From the NCBI GenBank assembly GCA_964533215.1, contig CAZHLJ010000004.1, positions 124,001 through 188,000 of the forward strand: a stretch of DNA of 64,000 bases. The letters run 5' to 3'. The position numbers and the translations under genes are program-made. The notes under the pieces were generated by a model, which searched no databases, was not told the DNA's origin, and saw only the letters and a list, made by a program, of their open reading frames with translations. How positions within the stretch are numbered: position 1 is the first letter of the stretch; every line of letters begins with the position of its first letter. Source of the stretch: Bact-08 sp964533215. Its GTDB lineage: Bacteria; Bacteroidota; Bacteroidia; Bacteroidales; UBA932. This document shows positions 1 through 9,235 of the stretch, in pieces.

Positions 1-1560
1 AGAGCTGGGAGAAATCCTCCTGAGAACTGGTTCAGCGTAGTATTTGAGCATAGGAAGCTCATATATGAGTGCCGAATTGAACATGATGTCTGCGTTTTCC
101 TGATATGGGAAGATATTGTTTATCTCTCCTCTCCGCACACTTTGCCACCTCATTATTGTTCCTTCAGGTGAAATTCCTCTGTAGTTCCCGTCTCTGACAA
201 TCCTGCGGATAAGACGACTGTCAGAAGTGGATATGTTATTATTCTCATCCAAAGAGAGAGAAGTAAGCGCCGATGCGTAGACTCTGTAGATCTTTTCGTC
301 AGGAACAAGTCGGGTCAGTTTTGGATTCAGTCCGTGAATCCCCTCCATGATAAGAATATCCTTCTCCCCCATTTGCAAGGTTTCGCCCTGGAAGACACGG
401 TTTCCACTTGCAAAATCGAATTTAGGAAGCTCTATCCTCTTCCCCGCAAAAAGGTCATTAAGCTGCCGGTTCAGGAATTCCACATCCAAGGCCTCGATGG
501 ACTCGAAGTCATAATTACCGTCTTTGTCATGCGGAGTCCTGTCCCTGTTTACAAAGTAATTATCCATCTCAATGACAATAGGGTTGAGCCCCAGGACTTT
601 TGCCTGAAGAGCTATCCTTTTGGATGTTGTTGTTTTACCACTGCTGGACGGACCGGCAATAAGGACAAGCCTAACCTTGTCCCTACGCTTGAATATCTCA
701 TCAGCAATTGCAGCATATTTCCTTTCGTGAAGTCCCTCGGCAATCTGGATAAGTGAACCTGCCTTTCCCTCCAGAATAGCCCTGTTCAATGTTCCAACGC
801 CTTTTACCCCAAGTATCTGACACCAATCCGAATGCTCCTTGAATACATCAAAGAGTTTATATTGGTATGGGGTCTTTACTATTTCATATGGGTTGGTTAT
901 CTGAGGGGTGATTATAAGGAACCCTCGGCTGAAAGATTCAAAGTCAAAGGTCTTTATCATACCTGTGGACTCTAGGAGCGGTCCATAGAAGTGGTCAGGA
1001 TAACCATCCAGAAAATATACTGTGGTGAAAAATTTTCCTCTTAGCTGATGTAGCGTTGCCTTCTCGGGTCGGTTTGTCTTTTTAAAAAGTTCAATAGCCT
1101 CATCCGTACGGATTTTCTGACGAGTGAAAGGTAGATCGGCATCTATTAATTCCTGCATTTTTCTCTTTATAGCAGATATCTCATATTCACTTAGAATAAC
1201 AACTTTCTTATGACCATCCTCATTTAGTTCCAGTTCATGGAGTTCTCCGTACATCCCATTTTGCAGGTTGTAGTCAATTACCAACGAATATTGAGGGTAA
1301 AGGTCGGCAAGGGCTTTTTGTAGGACAAAGTTAAGGGAGCGGACATAGGTCCGGTGACCATCAGGATGAGAGAAGTCGATAAATTTTATAGTATGAGGTA
1401 TATAGATCTGAAAACCCAGCTCTTTAAGCTGATTATCCACCAACGCCGCCAATGCAGGCCACTCCAGATTTAGGTTTATTTGCTTAAGGAAGGAACTTAA
1501 TGTTGTCCCAGGTTGGCATTCAAAAGACTGTTCGAGATTTTCACAATAAACACTTACCAT
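1..1560 (-). CDS. Nucleoside (uridine-type) kinase with N-terminal TGS/tRNA-synthetase-like region, 3' end cut by window
   Basis: The frame is open from an ATG at 1560 to the window edge, 520 codons, so the C-terminus is missing. The first ~70 residues look like a TGS domain and the next part (SHPDGHRTYVRS...) resembles the second additional domain of threonyl-tRNA synthetases. A P-loop GPSSSGKTTTSKR lies near residues 301-313, followed by EMDNYF and the PKFDF element usual in phosphoribulokinase/uridine kinase folds. Members of this family with this layout are annotated as nucleoside or uridine kinases and would phosphorylate a pyrimidine nucleoside in the cytoplasm; the exact substrate is inferred. 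It is the last visible gene of a minus-strand run, 14 bases after uvrA. Confidence 0.85.
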   Translation of the reverse strand, partial: MVSVYCENLEQSFECQPGTTLSSFLKQINLNLEWPALAALVDNQLKELGFQIYIPHTIKFIDFSHPDGHRTYVRSLNFVLQKALADLYPQYSLVIDYNLQNGMYGELHELELNEDGHKKVVILSEYEISAIKRKMQELIDADLPFTRQKIRTDEAIELFKKTNRPEKATLHQLRGKFFTTVYFLDGYPDHFYGPLLESTGMIKTFDFESFSRGFLIITPQITNPYEIVKTPYQYKLFDVFKEHSDWCQILGVKGVGTLNRAILEGKAGSLIQIAEGLHERKYAAIADEIFKRRDKVRLVLIAGPSSSGKTTTSKRIALQAKVLGLNPIVIEMDNYFVNRDRTPHDKDGNYDFESIEALDVEFLNRQLNDLFAGKRIELPKFDFASGNRVFQGETLQMGEKDILIMEGIHGLNPKLTRLVPDEKIYRVYASALTSLSLDENNNISTSDSRLIRRIVRDGNYRGISPEGTIMRWQSVRRGEINNIFPYQENADIMFNSALIYELPMLKYYAEPVLRRISPSS

Positions 1561-1574
1561 AATTAATCATTTTT

Positions 1575-4385
1575 CTACAGGTACATTCCTGTAACAGATT
1601 CCGGATTTATTCTCAATTGCTCAGGTGTTCCCTGAGCCACGATTCTTCCACCCTTGGCCCCTCCGTCAGGTCCAAGATCAAAAATATAATCAACCGAACG
1701 CAACACATCAAGGTTGTGTTCAATTATCAATACTGTATTTCCCTTGTCTACAATTTTCTGCAAAACTCCAAGTAATACTCTTATATCCTCGAAGTGAAGA
1801 CCTGTTGTTGGTTCATCCAGAAGGTACAAGGAGTTACCGGTATCTTTCTTTGAAAGTTCCGTAGCAAGTTTAACCCTTTGACTCTCCCCTCCGCTCAATG
1901 TAAGAGAAGATTGCCCCAGCTTCACATAGCCCAGGCCGACCTCCTCCAGAGCTTTCAGGCGCTGCAATATAGATGGAATGTTTTCAAAAAACTGAACTGA
2001 CTGGGATATGGTCATTTCGAGAACATCATTTATGGATTTCCCTCTATATTTTACGGCAAGAGTGTCGGGTTTATACCTCTTCCCATTGCACTCCTTGCAG
2101 TGGACATGGACAGATGGCAGAAAATTCATCTCTATCACTTGCACACCTGCACCTTTACACTCCTCGCATCGCCCTCCTTTGACGTTGAATGAGAATCGTC
2201 CCGATTTAAATCCTCTTATTTTGGCATCAGGTGTAGATTCAAAAAGCTTTCTGATATCGGAAAATACATTTGTATATGTTGCCGGATTGCTTCTAGGGCT
2301 TCTTCCTATTGGTGCCTGATCTATCTCAATCAGCTTGTCTACATTGTCAATACCTATTATCTCCTTGTATGGCAATATTTTGTAAAGGGATCTATAAAAG
2401 TAGTTGCTTAAAATAGGCATCAAGGTATCGTTGATAAGAGACGATTTTCCGCTACCGCTTACCCCACTTACACCAATGAAGCATCCAAGAGGTATCTTTA
2501 TATCCACATTCTTGAGATTGTTGCCCGATGCTCCAATTAGTTCCAAAAACTTTCCGCTGCCCCTCCTTCGTACTTCAGGCACCTCAATTTTTCTAAAGCC
2601 TCTCAGATACTCTAAGCTAAGACTGTTGCGCTTTTTTATCTCCTCTTCAGATGCTAGAAAAATATCTGCAGGAATTCCGGAATAGAGAACCTTACCACCT
2701 TTTTCTCCAGCACCAGGGCCAAGGTCTATGAGATAATCTGCACTGAGTATCATCTCTTCATCATGTTCCACAACCATAACAGAGTTGCCCTCGTCCCTGA
2801 GCTTACGGAGAGACTCTATAAGTTTCCTGTTGTCTCTCTGATGCAGGCCTATACTAGGCTCATCAAGTATATAGAGCACGTTTACAAGCTTTGAACCAAT
2901 CTGTGTTGCAAGCCTTATTCTCTGGCTCTCCCCCCCGCTAAGCGATCTGGTACTTCTGTCAAGAGAGAGGTAATCCAGCCCTACGTCCATAAGAAAGCCA
3001 ATCCTGTCCAGAAGCTCCTTGATTATGTCTCTGGCAATAATCTTTTGTTTTGGGTTAAGCTTGCTGTCCAATGTACTTACCCAATCCTTGAGAATCTCTA
3101 TGTCCAAAGATGAAACCTCGGCTATGTTTTTATTATCTATACGGAAGCTAAGAGCCTCCTCCTTAAGTCTTGACCCTTTACACTCAGGGCATACAATCTC
3201 TTCTATGAACCGCTCCTTTTTCATAACCAGCTCATCGCTGTCGGATTCTTTCTCCTCTATCTTGGAGATCACACCACTAAAGCTCATCATCTGGGAAAGG
3301 GCACCTGAACCTCCAACCCGGAAAAGCTCATCTGAACCGTAAATAATTGTATTGAGAGCATCCTCCGGGATCTCTCTTATCTGATCGTGTAGCGAAAATT
3401 CATATTTCTTTGCTATCCCCTCCAGTTGTCTAAAGAGAAGATTTTCCCTCATATTCCCTATCGGAACAATCCCTCCATTGGCAATTGACAGTGAGTCGTC
3501 CGGTATAATCTTGGAAAGATCTGCCTTTGATATCATCCCCAGACCTTTGCAGTGAGGACAAGCCCCTTGGGGGGAATTGAAGGAAAATGTGTGTGGGGCA
3601 GGCTCAGGATAAGATATACCGGTTTCCGGACACATCAGGTGCTTACTGAAGTGGCGGAGTTTCTTCTCACTCATATCCAAAACTGCGAGAGCACCCTTAC
3701 CATGATGCAGCGCAGACAAGACGGAGTCCATTATCCTCTTTTCCCCTCCGGTTCCGGGGATAAGTTTATCTACAACTAACTCTATGAAATGAGACTTGTA
3801 TCTGTCGAGCGGTTTCATTGATGCCAGGTCGTAGACCTCACCGTCTACCCTTACTTGTTGAAAACCCTTCCGTGTAAGGTTTTCGAAAAGCTCCTTGTAG
3901 TGGCCCTTTCTTCCCTTTATAAGTGGGGAGAGCAGAAGGCACTTCTTGCCTTCGTAGTCCTTCATTATCAAGCTGACAATCTGTTCGTCGGAGTACTTGA
4001 TCATCTCAAGTCCGGTAACAGGTGAATAAGCGACAGAGGCTCTTGCATAGAGCAGCCTCAGGAAGTCATATATCTCAGTTATTGTGCCAACAGTGGAACG
4101 TGGATTCCTCCCTGTGGTTTTCTGTTCTATGGCAATTATAGGGCTAAGGCCGGTAATACTCTCCACATCTGGCCGTTCCAGAGCGCCCATGAACTGACGT
4201 GCATAGGGAGACAAGGTATCCATATAGCGACGTTGCCCTTCGGCAAAAATTGTATCAAAAGCCAAAGAGGACTTGCCGCTCCCGCTCAACCCTGTTATCA
4301 CTACCAGTTTATTGCGCGGAATGGAGACATCAATGTTCTGGAGATTATGCTCTCTCGCTCCTGTGACCTCAATATTCATAGGCAT
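1575..4385 (-). CDS. uvrA: Excinuclease ABC subunit A (UvrA)
   Basis: This is the DNA-damage recognition ATPase of nucleotide excision repair, working with UvrB and UvrC. All family landmarks are visible in 936 residues: Walker A GLSGSGKSS near residue 33 and GVSGSGKSSL near 640, two LSGGESQR signatures, two Walker B regions (ILDEPSIGLH and LLDEPTTGLH), and the C-terminal zinc module CEECKGAG...CKECNGKRY. In the first zinc module the usual CPxCG is CPETG, so one of four cysteines is absent, while the later CPHCKGLG is present. Length is normal. MPMNIEV gives two possible starts two codons apart. It sits 8 bases downstream of the lytic transglycosylase gene, probably in one operon. Confidence 0.97.
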   Translation of the reverse strand: MPMNIEVTGAREHNLQNIDVSIPRNKLVVITGLSGSGKSSLAFDTIFAEGQRRYMDTLSPYARQFMGALERPDVESITGLSPIIAIEQKTTGRNPRSTVGTITEIYDFLRLLYARASVAYSPVTGLEMIKYSDEQIVSLIMKDYEGKKCLLLSPLIKGRKGHYKELFENLTRKGFQQVRVDGEVYDLASMKPLDRYKSHFIELVVDKLIPGTGGEKRIMDSVLSALHHGKGALAVLDMSEKKLRHFSKHLMCPETGISYPEPAPHTFSFNSPQGACPHCKGLGMISKADLSKIIPDDSLSIANGGIVPIGNMRENLLFRQLEGIAKKYEFSLHDQIREIPEDALNTIIYGSDELFRVGGSGALSQMMSFSGVISKIEEKESDSDELVMKKERFIEEIVCPECKGSRLKEEALSFRIDNKNIAEVSSLDIEILKDWVSTLDSKLNPKQKIIARDIIKELLDRIGFLMDVGLDYLSLDRSTRSLSGGESQRIRLATQIGSKLVNVLYILDEPSIGLHQRDNRKLIESLRKLRDEGNSVMVVEHDEEMILSADYLIDLGPGAGEKGGKVLYSGIPADIFLASEEEIKKRNSLSLEYLRGFRKIEVPEVRRRGSGKFLELIGASGNNLKNVDIKIPLGCFIGVSGVSGSGKSSLINDTLMPILSNYFYRSLYKILPYKEIIGIDNVDKLIEIDQAPIGRSPRSNPATYTNVFSDIRKLFESTPDAKIRGFKSGRFSFNVKGGRCEECKGAGVQVIEMNFLPSVHVHCKECNGKRYKPDTLAVKYRGKSINDVLEMTISQSVQFFENIPSILQRLKALEEVGLGYVKLGQSSLTLSGGESQRVKLATELSKKDTGNSLYLLDEPTTGLHFEDIRVLLGVLQKIVDKGNTVLIIEHNLDVLRSVDYIFDLGPDGGAKGGRIVAQGTPEQLRINPESVTGMYL

Positions 4386-4393
4386 TGTACATG

Positions 4394-5308
4394 TTATCTG
4401 CTTCCCTCTTTTGGCACTTTTACTATATAATTTTTCTTATCCTTATTTTCCAGCTTGTTTGAACGTATCCACTGGTTATATGTCTTAAGCATTTTAAAAT
4501 TGGTCTGATATTTTGCTGCAAAAGCAGACCAGTTTTCCACAGAGCTATCTACAGCTACTTCTGTATATTGGTATGGCGGATAAAGTTGATCCTTTTCAAT
4601 AAGAAAACCATAATTTTCAGGAGATGACAATATAGTCTTGAAGGCAAGAGCTCTGAAAAGATATCTGGCTGTCTCTTCCGGAAATTGTGTGTCATAGTAG
4701 TTTCTCTGTGACTGTATCTCCATTCTGTAACGGACATTGCTGAGCCCTATATTAAACGATGCAGCTGCCATTGTCCATGTGCCAAGCTCCTTGTAGGCGT
4801 TTTTAAAATATGCGGCAGCAGCTCTGGTAGATTTCTCAATGTTGTAACGCTCATCCACCTCATCATTCACAACAAGACCATAGTCTTTTGCAGTACCGGA
4901 AAGGAATTGCCAATACCCCCCTGCACTGGCAGATGACACGACAGGCTGAAGTCCACTCTCTGCAATACATAAAAAGTAGAAGTCTTCAGGAATTCCCTCC
5001 TCTTTTAAGATTTTCCTTATCACAGCCTCATATCTGTTGTTCAACTGCAGAATATATGCAAGGCTTGCATGCCAGTATGTAATTACCATCATCTCCCTTT
5101 GCAACGACTCCCTTACATCCATATATTGCAGCGGGACTTTCTCTCCGGCAAATGAAAGTTCTGCAGGCAGTGTCGGTATCTTAACAACCTGCTCAACTCC
5201 ATCTCTCACACAGCCGGAACCAGCAGATGGTGTTGCATTCATTGTGTAATCTGCACAGAATGTCAACAAGGAGATTAAAAACAGATATTTGATTTTTATG
5301 ATATTCAT
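4394..5308 (-). CDS. Membrane-bound or periplasmic lytic transglycosylase, MltD-like
   Basis: The 304-residue product starts with a hydrophobic signal segment (KYLFLISLLTFCADY) and contains an SLT (goose-lysozyme-like) domain at about residues 95-225. The catalytic glutamate is E117 in IAESGLQP, followed by GYWQF and AAASFNIG, the usual order in this family. It would cleave the glycan strands of peptidoglycan between MurNAc and GlcNAc with formation of 1,6-anhydroMurNAc. The last ~35 residues (LKTYNQWIRSNKL...YIVKVP) look like a LysM-like peptidoglycan-binding tail; there is only one, fewer than in classical MltD. The start overlaps the stop of the upstream hydrolase gene by 4 bases (ATGA). 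Confidence 0.88.
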   Translation of the reverse strand: MNIIKIKYLFLISLLTFCADYTMNATPSAGSGCVRDGVEQVVKIPTLPAELSFAGEKVPLQYMDVRESLQREMMVITYWHASLAYILQLNNRYEAVIRKILKEEGIPEDFYFLCIAESGLQPVVSSASAGGYWQFLSGTAKDYGLVVNDEVDERYNIEKSTRAAAAYFKNAYKELGTWTMAAASFNIGLSNVRYRMEIQSQRNYYDTQFPEETARYLFRALAFKTILSSPENYGFLIEKDQLYPPYQYTEVAVDSSVENWSAFAAKYQTNFKMLKTYNQWIRSNKLENKDKKNYIVKVPKEGSR

Positions 5309-5955
5309 TCGTATCTAAGAAAAGGATTTGTGTCAAGCTCGTGACCAATTGTGGTTTCAGGACCATGTCCGGGGAGTACTCTGTAATCGCCGCCAAGTTT
5401 TACGATTTTATCCAAAAGGCTCTCCATAATCTCATCGTAATCACCTCCCGGAAGGTCTGTTCTTCCTATGCTGCCCGCAAAAAGGGTATCTCCAGACAGA
5501 ACGAAGTGGTTGCCATCTTCTTCAGAATAGTAACAAACCCCTCCTCGTGTGTGGCCAGGAGTATAAATCACTTTTAATTCCGATTTCCCGAACTCTATCG
5601 TTCCGCCATCGGCAACATCCACTGTTTCGCAAGGGGGCTTCTCAATGTTGTAGCCAAACATCTCTCCATAGTTGACAGCCCTCATCAGTTGCGATTTATC
5701 CATAGGATGGATATATGTCTTTATTCCCCAGGTGTTGTTTACAAAAGCATTACCCATAACGTGGTCGAAATGGCCATGTGTATTCAGAAGTTTAACCGGT
5801 ATAAGCTCGTTTGTGGTGATAAATTTTTTTAATCTCTCTTTCTCGCTCTCTGTCTGACACCCAGGATCTACAATCACACACTCCTTGCTTTCATCCCAAA
5901 GTATGTAGCAGCACTCTCTAAGGTCATTAAAATAAAATGTCTTTGTCTGTATCAT
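5305..5955 (-). CDS. Metallo-beta-lactamase-fold hydrolase, glyoxalase II-like
   Basis: The 216-residue protein has the HxHxDH zinc motif (H60, H62, D64, H65 in NTHGHFDHVMG), later GHTRGGVCYY and SGDTLFAGSIGRTDLPGG, and a C-terminal PGHGPETT, which are the hallmarks of the glyoxalase II/YcbL-like branch. It has no signal peptide and is probably a cytoplasmic thioester or related ester hydrolase. At 216 residues it is closer to short YcbL-type enzymes than to full glyoxalase II, which carries an extra substrate-binding domain, so S-lactoylglutathione is not an assured substrate. It overlaps the transglycosylase gene by 4 bases and follows pcm after 11 bases. Confidence 0.88.
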   Translation of the reverse strand: MIQTKTFYFNDLRECCYILWDESKECVIVDPGCQTESEKERLKKFITTNELIPVKLLNTHGHFDHVMGNAFVNNTWGIKTYIHPMDKSQLMRAVNYGEMFGYNIEKPPCETVDVADGGTIEFGKSELKVIYTPGHTRGGVCYYSEEDGNHFVLSGDTLFAGSIGRTDLPGGDYDEIMESLLDKIVKLGGDYRVLPGHGPETTIGHELDTNPFLRYE

Positions 5956-5966
5956 AAATTCTTCGT

Positions 5967-6611
5967 TTACTTTTCAACTCCCTCCAGCATAGGAACAAAC
6001 CTGTAATCTCCATGTTCGGTTCTCACGAATTCATCTTCTCCTATTCTCTCCATCACAACCATTGTCTGAACATCCTCTCCCACAGGAATAACCATTTTCC
6101 CCCCTATTGACAACTGTTTGAGAAGTTCTTTCGGTATTTCAGGTGCTCCGCAGGTTACAAGAATTCCTTTGAAAGGTGCAAACTGTGGAAGGCCGGCAAA
6201 TCCATCACCATAAAATAGTATCGGGGAGTGATACTCCAAGTGTGAAAGATTCTTCTGAGCAAGCAGATAAAGCGACTTTTGACGTTCAATGCTATATACC
6301 CTTAACCCCATCTCAACAAGTACTGCCGTTTGGTATGCACAACCCGTACCAATCTCCAGAACTTTGTCAAATTTGTTCAGTCCCAGCAAGTGCGTCTGCA
6401 TAGCAACCGTATATGGCTGTGATATAGTTTGTTTAGCACCTATCGGCAGCGGTTTGTCAAGATAGGCCAGATGATCCAGTCCCACTTCAAGAAACATATG
6501 CCTGGGAACTCTATTCATTGCCTCAATAACTCGCTTGTCAAAATTATATTTCCTTAAAAGCTGTTCTAGCAGCTGCTTTCTTCTTCCTTTGTGCTGTGGT
6601 GTGTCTAACAT
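5967..6611 (-). CDS. pcm: Protein-L-isoaspartate O-methyltransferase
   Basis: The 214-residue protein shows the Pcm substrate region GAKQTISQPYTVAMQTHLL and the SAM-binding motif VLEIGTGCAYQTAVL (classical form VLEIGTGSGYQAAVL), with a late GGKMVIPVG. It would methylate isoaspartyl residues in aged proteins as the first step of their repair, using S-adenosylmethionine, in the cytoplasm. It is the first gene of the five-gene minus-strand run pcm, hydrolase, transglycosylase, uvrA, nucleoside kinase, and is divergent from the deoxynucleoside kinase gene across 76 bases. Length and motifs are normal. Confidence 0.94.
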   Translation of the reverse strand: MLDTPQHKGRRKQLLEQLLRKYNFDKRVIEAMNRVPRHMFLEVGLDHLAYLDKPLPIGAKQTISQPYTVAMQTHLLGLNKFDKVLEIGTGCAYQTAVLVEMGLRVYSIERQKSLYLLAQKNLSHLEYHSPILFYGDGFAGLPQFAPFKGILVTCGAPEIPKELLKQLSIGGKMVIPVGEDVQTMVVMERIGEDEFVRTEHGDYRFVPMLEGVEK

Positions 6612-6687
6612 ACTGCAAAATTACTAAAAGAATTTTGTAATTTTGTATTTAGTAAAACCTACACACTCATACCTAAAATCTTTTATC

Positions 6688-7302
6688 ATGCATATCGCTA
6701 TCGCAGGAAATATCGGCAGTGGCAAGACCACATTAACCAGGTTGTTATCCAAGCATTACGGCTGGGAGCCAAAATACGAAGAGGCTGATACAAATCCATA
6801 TCTGGCAGATTTTTACAACGATATGCAGAGATGGTCGTTCAATCTTCAGATATATTTCCTAAATCAGAGATTCAAAGGTATTGTAGAGATTCAGTCCAAC
6901 ACTCAAAGTGTAGTGCAGGACAGAACCATTTATGAGGATGCCCGTATATTTGCACCAAACCTTCACACTATGGGACTTATGACCTCCAGGGATTTCGAAA
7001 ATTATTCATCTCTGTTTGATCTGATGCTATCCCTGGTAAAAGCTCCTGACCTTCTTATCTATCTCCGTTCTTCCATTCCTAACCTGGTATCTCAGATTCA
7101 AAAAAGAGGACGCGATTATGAGAGCGGTATCCGTCTCGACTATTTGCAAGGGCTCAATGAGCGTTATGAGGAGTGGATATCCAGCTATAAAGATGGACCA
7201 ATGCTCATAATAGATGTTGATGAAAACAAATTCGAAGACAAGCCTGAGGATATGAGCATAGTGATAGACAGGATTGATGCCCAGCTAAACGGACTATTCT
7301 GA
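6688..7302 (+). CDS. Deoxynucleoside kinase
   Basis: I place the start at ATG 6688 (MHIAIAGNIGSGKTTL), because family members begin right before the P-loop; an upstream start at 6643 would add 15 unrelated residues. The 204-residue product has a P-loop (residues 7-15), the DRTIYEDARIFA motif with the DRS/DR-E base-side residues, and a basic LID-like segment (QKRGRDYE). It belongs to the dCK/dGK-like deoxynucleoside kinase family and would phosphorylate salvaged deoxynucleosides with ATP; which base it prefers cannot be read from the sequence. It converges with the downstream PfkB gene, separated by 23 bases. Confidence 0.92.
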   Translation: MHIAIAGNIGSGKTTLTRLLSKHYGWEPKYEEADTNPYLADFYNDMQRWSFNLQIYFLNQRFKGIVEIQSNTQSVVQDRTIYEDARIFAPNLHTMGLMTSRDFENYSSLFDLMLSLVKAPDLLIYLRSSIPNLVSQIQKRGRDYESGIRLDYLQGLNERYEEWISSYKDGPMLIIDVDENKFEDKPEDMSIVIDRIDAQLNGLF

Positions 7303-7325
7303 TTACCCAGGGGATTTACTTGAAA

Positions 7326-8318
7326 TTATTTAAGCAACCCGGTAAGATCGCGGATTTCCTGTTTTGCAAGTTTCCAACGAGGAATATCAATCTTCGAGCC
7401 GACTACCTCTACTACTTTGGCTGCAACAATAGAACCAACCTCACCACAATCTTTCAGTGATAATCCGTGGGAGTGGGCAAATAGGAATCCAGCTGCATAG
7501 ATGTCTCCGGCTCCTGTTGCATCAATAGTATCAGCAGGCCATGCCTCAATGAAATGATACTCGTCTCCGCTTTTTACCATTGAACCATCTTTGCCTATCT
7601 TGACAACAGCAATGTCACATATCTGGGCTATATCGTCCAGAGCCTCACGTGGTTTTTTCTTAGTGAAAGCTTCTGCTTCCATTTCGTTTGCAAATACTAT
7701 GTCAACATAATTTTCGATGATATCGTGCAGAAAGATATCGTTGCTTTCAACAACATTATAGCTTGCCATATCAATCGAAATTATTAACCCCGCCTGTTTT
7801 GCAAGCTCTACCGCTCTACGTACAAGATCTTGATTCTGGACTAGATATCCTTCAATATGAAAATAGCTGTGACCCAGAAAATACTCCAACTTGAGATCTT
7901 CCGGAACCAGCTCGATTGCTGCTCCCAGGTATACTGCAAAAGTCCTCTCAGCATTTGGGGCTGTTATGAACACCATCGCTCTGCCTGAAGCTGCCTTTCC
8001 TTTTAAAAGAATAGACTTGATTCCATTACGGTCCAGGTCCGATCTGAAAAGAGAGCCCAGTTCATCTTCACCCACCTTGCCAATGAAGGTGGAGGGCATT
8101 CCAAGAACCGCCGTACCTGTTATTGTATTTGCAGATGAACCACCGGCCACATATTGCGCTCCCATTGGTTTAAGTGTCTGCCAGATTTTTTCCCCGGTTT
8201 CGCGATCTACATGCTGCATGCTGCCACAAGGGAGATGATATTTATTTAACAGTGAATCGTCCTGCAATACTGCAAGGATGTCTGTTAAAGCATTGCCTAT
8301 TCCTAAAATTGATTTCAT
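7326..8318 (-). CDS. PfkB-family carbohydrate/adenosine kinase
   Basis: The product has the N-terminal GGSSANTITG element and the C-terminal DATGAGDIYAAGFL signature, whose aspartate is the catalytic base of the ribokinase/PfkB family. The text ITAPNAERTFAVYLGAA resembles the adenosine/inosine-type sugar kinases often annotated as adenosine kinase in Bacteroidota; the substrate is not proven. I use the ATG at 8318 (MKSILGIGNALTDIL), since the 17 residues of a longer reading frame from 8369 are not family-like and would overlap the panC start. It is divergent from panC with only 49 bases between the two starts. Confidence 0.88.
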   Translation of the reverse strand: MKSILGIGNALTDILAVLQDDSLLNKYHLPCGSMQHVDRETGEKIWQTLKPMGAQYVAGGSSANTITGTAVLGMPSTFIGKVGEDELGSLFRSDLDRNGIKSILLKGKAASGRAMVFITAPNAERTFAVYLGAAIELVPEDLKLEYFLGHSYFHIEGYLVQNQDLVRRAVELAKQAGLIISIDMASYNVVESNDIFLHDIIENYVDIVFANEMEAEAFTKKKPREALDDIAQICDIAVVKIGKDGSMVKSGDEYHFIEAWPADTIDATGAGDIYAAGFLFAHSHGLSLKDCGEVGSIVAAKVVEVVGSKIDIPRWKLAKQEIRDLTGLLK

Positions 8319-8342
8319 GGGCGCAAAGTTCACAAATTTTCG

Positions 8343-8350
8343 TAGGTTTG
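8343..8350 (+). promoter_or_regulatory. Possible -7 box of the panC operon
   Basis: TAGGTTTG fits the Bacteroidota -7 consensus TAnnTTTG and lies 17 bases before the panC ATG. No clear -33 TTG is seen at the expected distance, so confidence is low. Confidence 0.35.
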
Positions 8351-8367
8351 CAAAAATTTTAAAACCC

Positions 8368-9234
8368 ATGAATATTTGCTACTCTCTGGCCGATTTTCAG
8401 AGATCACTTTCCTGTCTTGCAACTGATTGCAAGATAGGCTTTGTACCAACGATGGGCGCTCTGCATGAGGGCCACATTTCTCTTGTCAAAACCGCTTTAA
8501 AATATACTGACTTTGTTGTTGTAAGCATATTTGTAAATCCCACTCAATTCAACAACCCTGCAGACCTGGAGAGATATCCCAGGACGGTTGAAGCTGACTG
8601 CAAAAGGTTGGAAGAGGCCGGTGTATCTTTGGTCTTTGTCCCTTCCACAGAGGATATATATCCTCCATTTGGCAATAACTCAGAGCGTCTGGATAAACGT
8701 ATTTTTGATCTCGGTGGTCTGGATATGACCGGAGAGGGACCTCGCAGGCCAGGCCATTTTAATGGCGTAGCACAAGTAGTGACACGCTTTTTCGACATAA
8801 TAAAACCAACATATGCGTTTTTTGGGGAAAAAGATTTTCAGCAACTAGCAATTGTAAGATACTTCACCAAGACTCTCGGATATAATATAGAGATTGTTGC
8901 CTGCCCGATATTAAGAGGAGAAGATGGTCTTGCACTTAGCTCCAGAAATATGCTACTCACTGCCGGGCATCGTAATGTTGCACCAAAAATCCATCAGGTA
9001 CTTGCGGAAGCTGCCAAAATAGCAAGAGAAGAGACATTATCTCCGCAACAACTGACTGACTGGGTGACAAATGAAATAAACTCCGAACCTCTTTTAAAAG
9101 TAGAGTATGTTGAAATTGTAAATTCACTAACTTTGCGTGTTCCCGGCAATTGGGATGAAGCAGAAAATGTGCAGCTTTGCACAGCGGTCTATGCTGGAGA
9201 AGTGCGGTTGATAGACAATATTAAACTGAAGTAA
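8368..9234 (+). CDS. panC: Pantoate--beta-alanine ligase (pantothenate synthetase)
   Basis: PanC condenses pantoate and beta-alanine with ATP to make pantothenate, the last step before coenzyme A synthesis. The protein shows PTMGALHEGHISLV (the HxGH nucleotide motif), NPTQFNNPADLERYPR, RPGHFNGVAQVVTRFF, FGEKDFQQLAIVR and ALSSRNMLL (KMSKS-like), all standard. ATG 8368 (MNICYSLADF) is the natural start and gives 288 residues; the in-frame codons upstream from 8278 run back into the PfkB gene and are not conserved. panD follows after 1 base, which places the beta-alanine-making enzyme in the same transcript. Confidence 0.97.
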   Translation: MNICYSLADFQRSLSCLATDCKIGFVPTMGALHEGHISLVKTALKYTDFVVVSIFVNPTQFNNPADLERYPRTVEADCKRLEEAGVSLVFVPSTEDIYPPFGNNSERLDKRIFDLGGLDMTGEGPRRPGHFNGVAQVVTRFFDIIKPTYAFFGEKDFQQLAIVRYFTKTLGYNIEIVACPILRGEDGLALSSRNMLLTAGHRNVAPKIHQVLAEAAKIAREETLSPQQLTDWVTNEINSEPLLKVEYVEIVNSLTLRVPGNWDEAENVQLCTAVYAGEVRLIDNIKLK

Positions 9235-9235
9235 A

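Noticed and set aside
334..756. 140-codon plus-strand frame at the left end
   Set aside because: It is the shadow of the nucleoside kinase gene, whose P-loop is read from the minus strand over the same bases.
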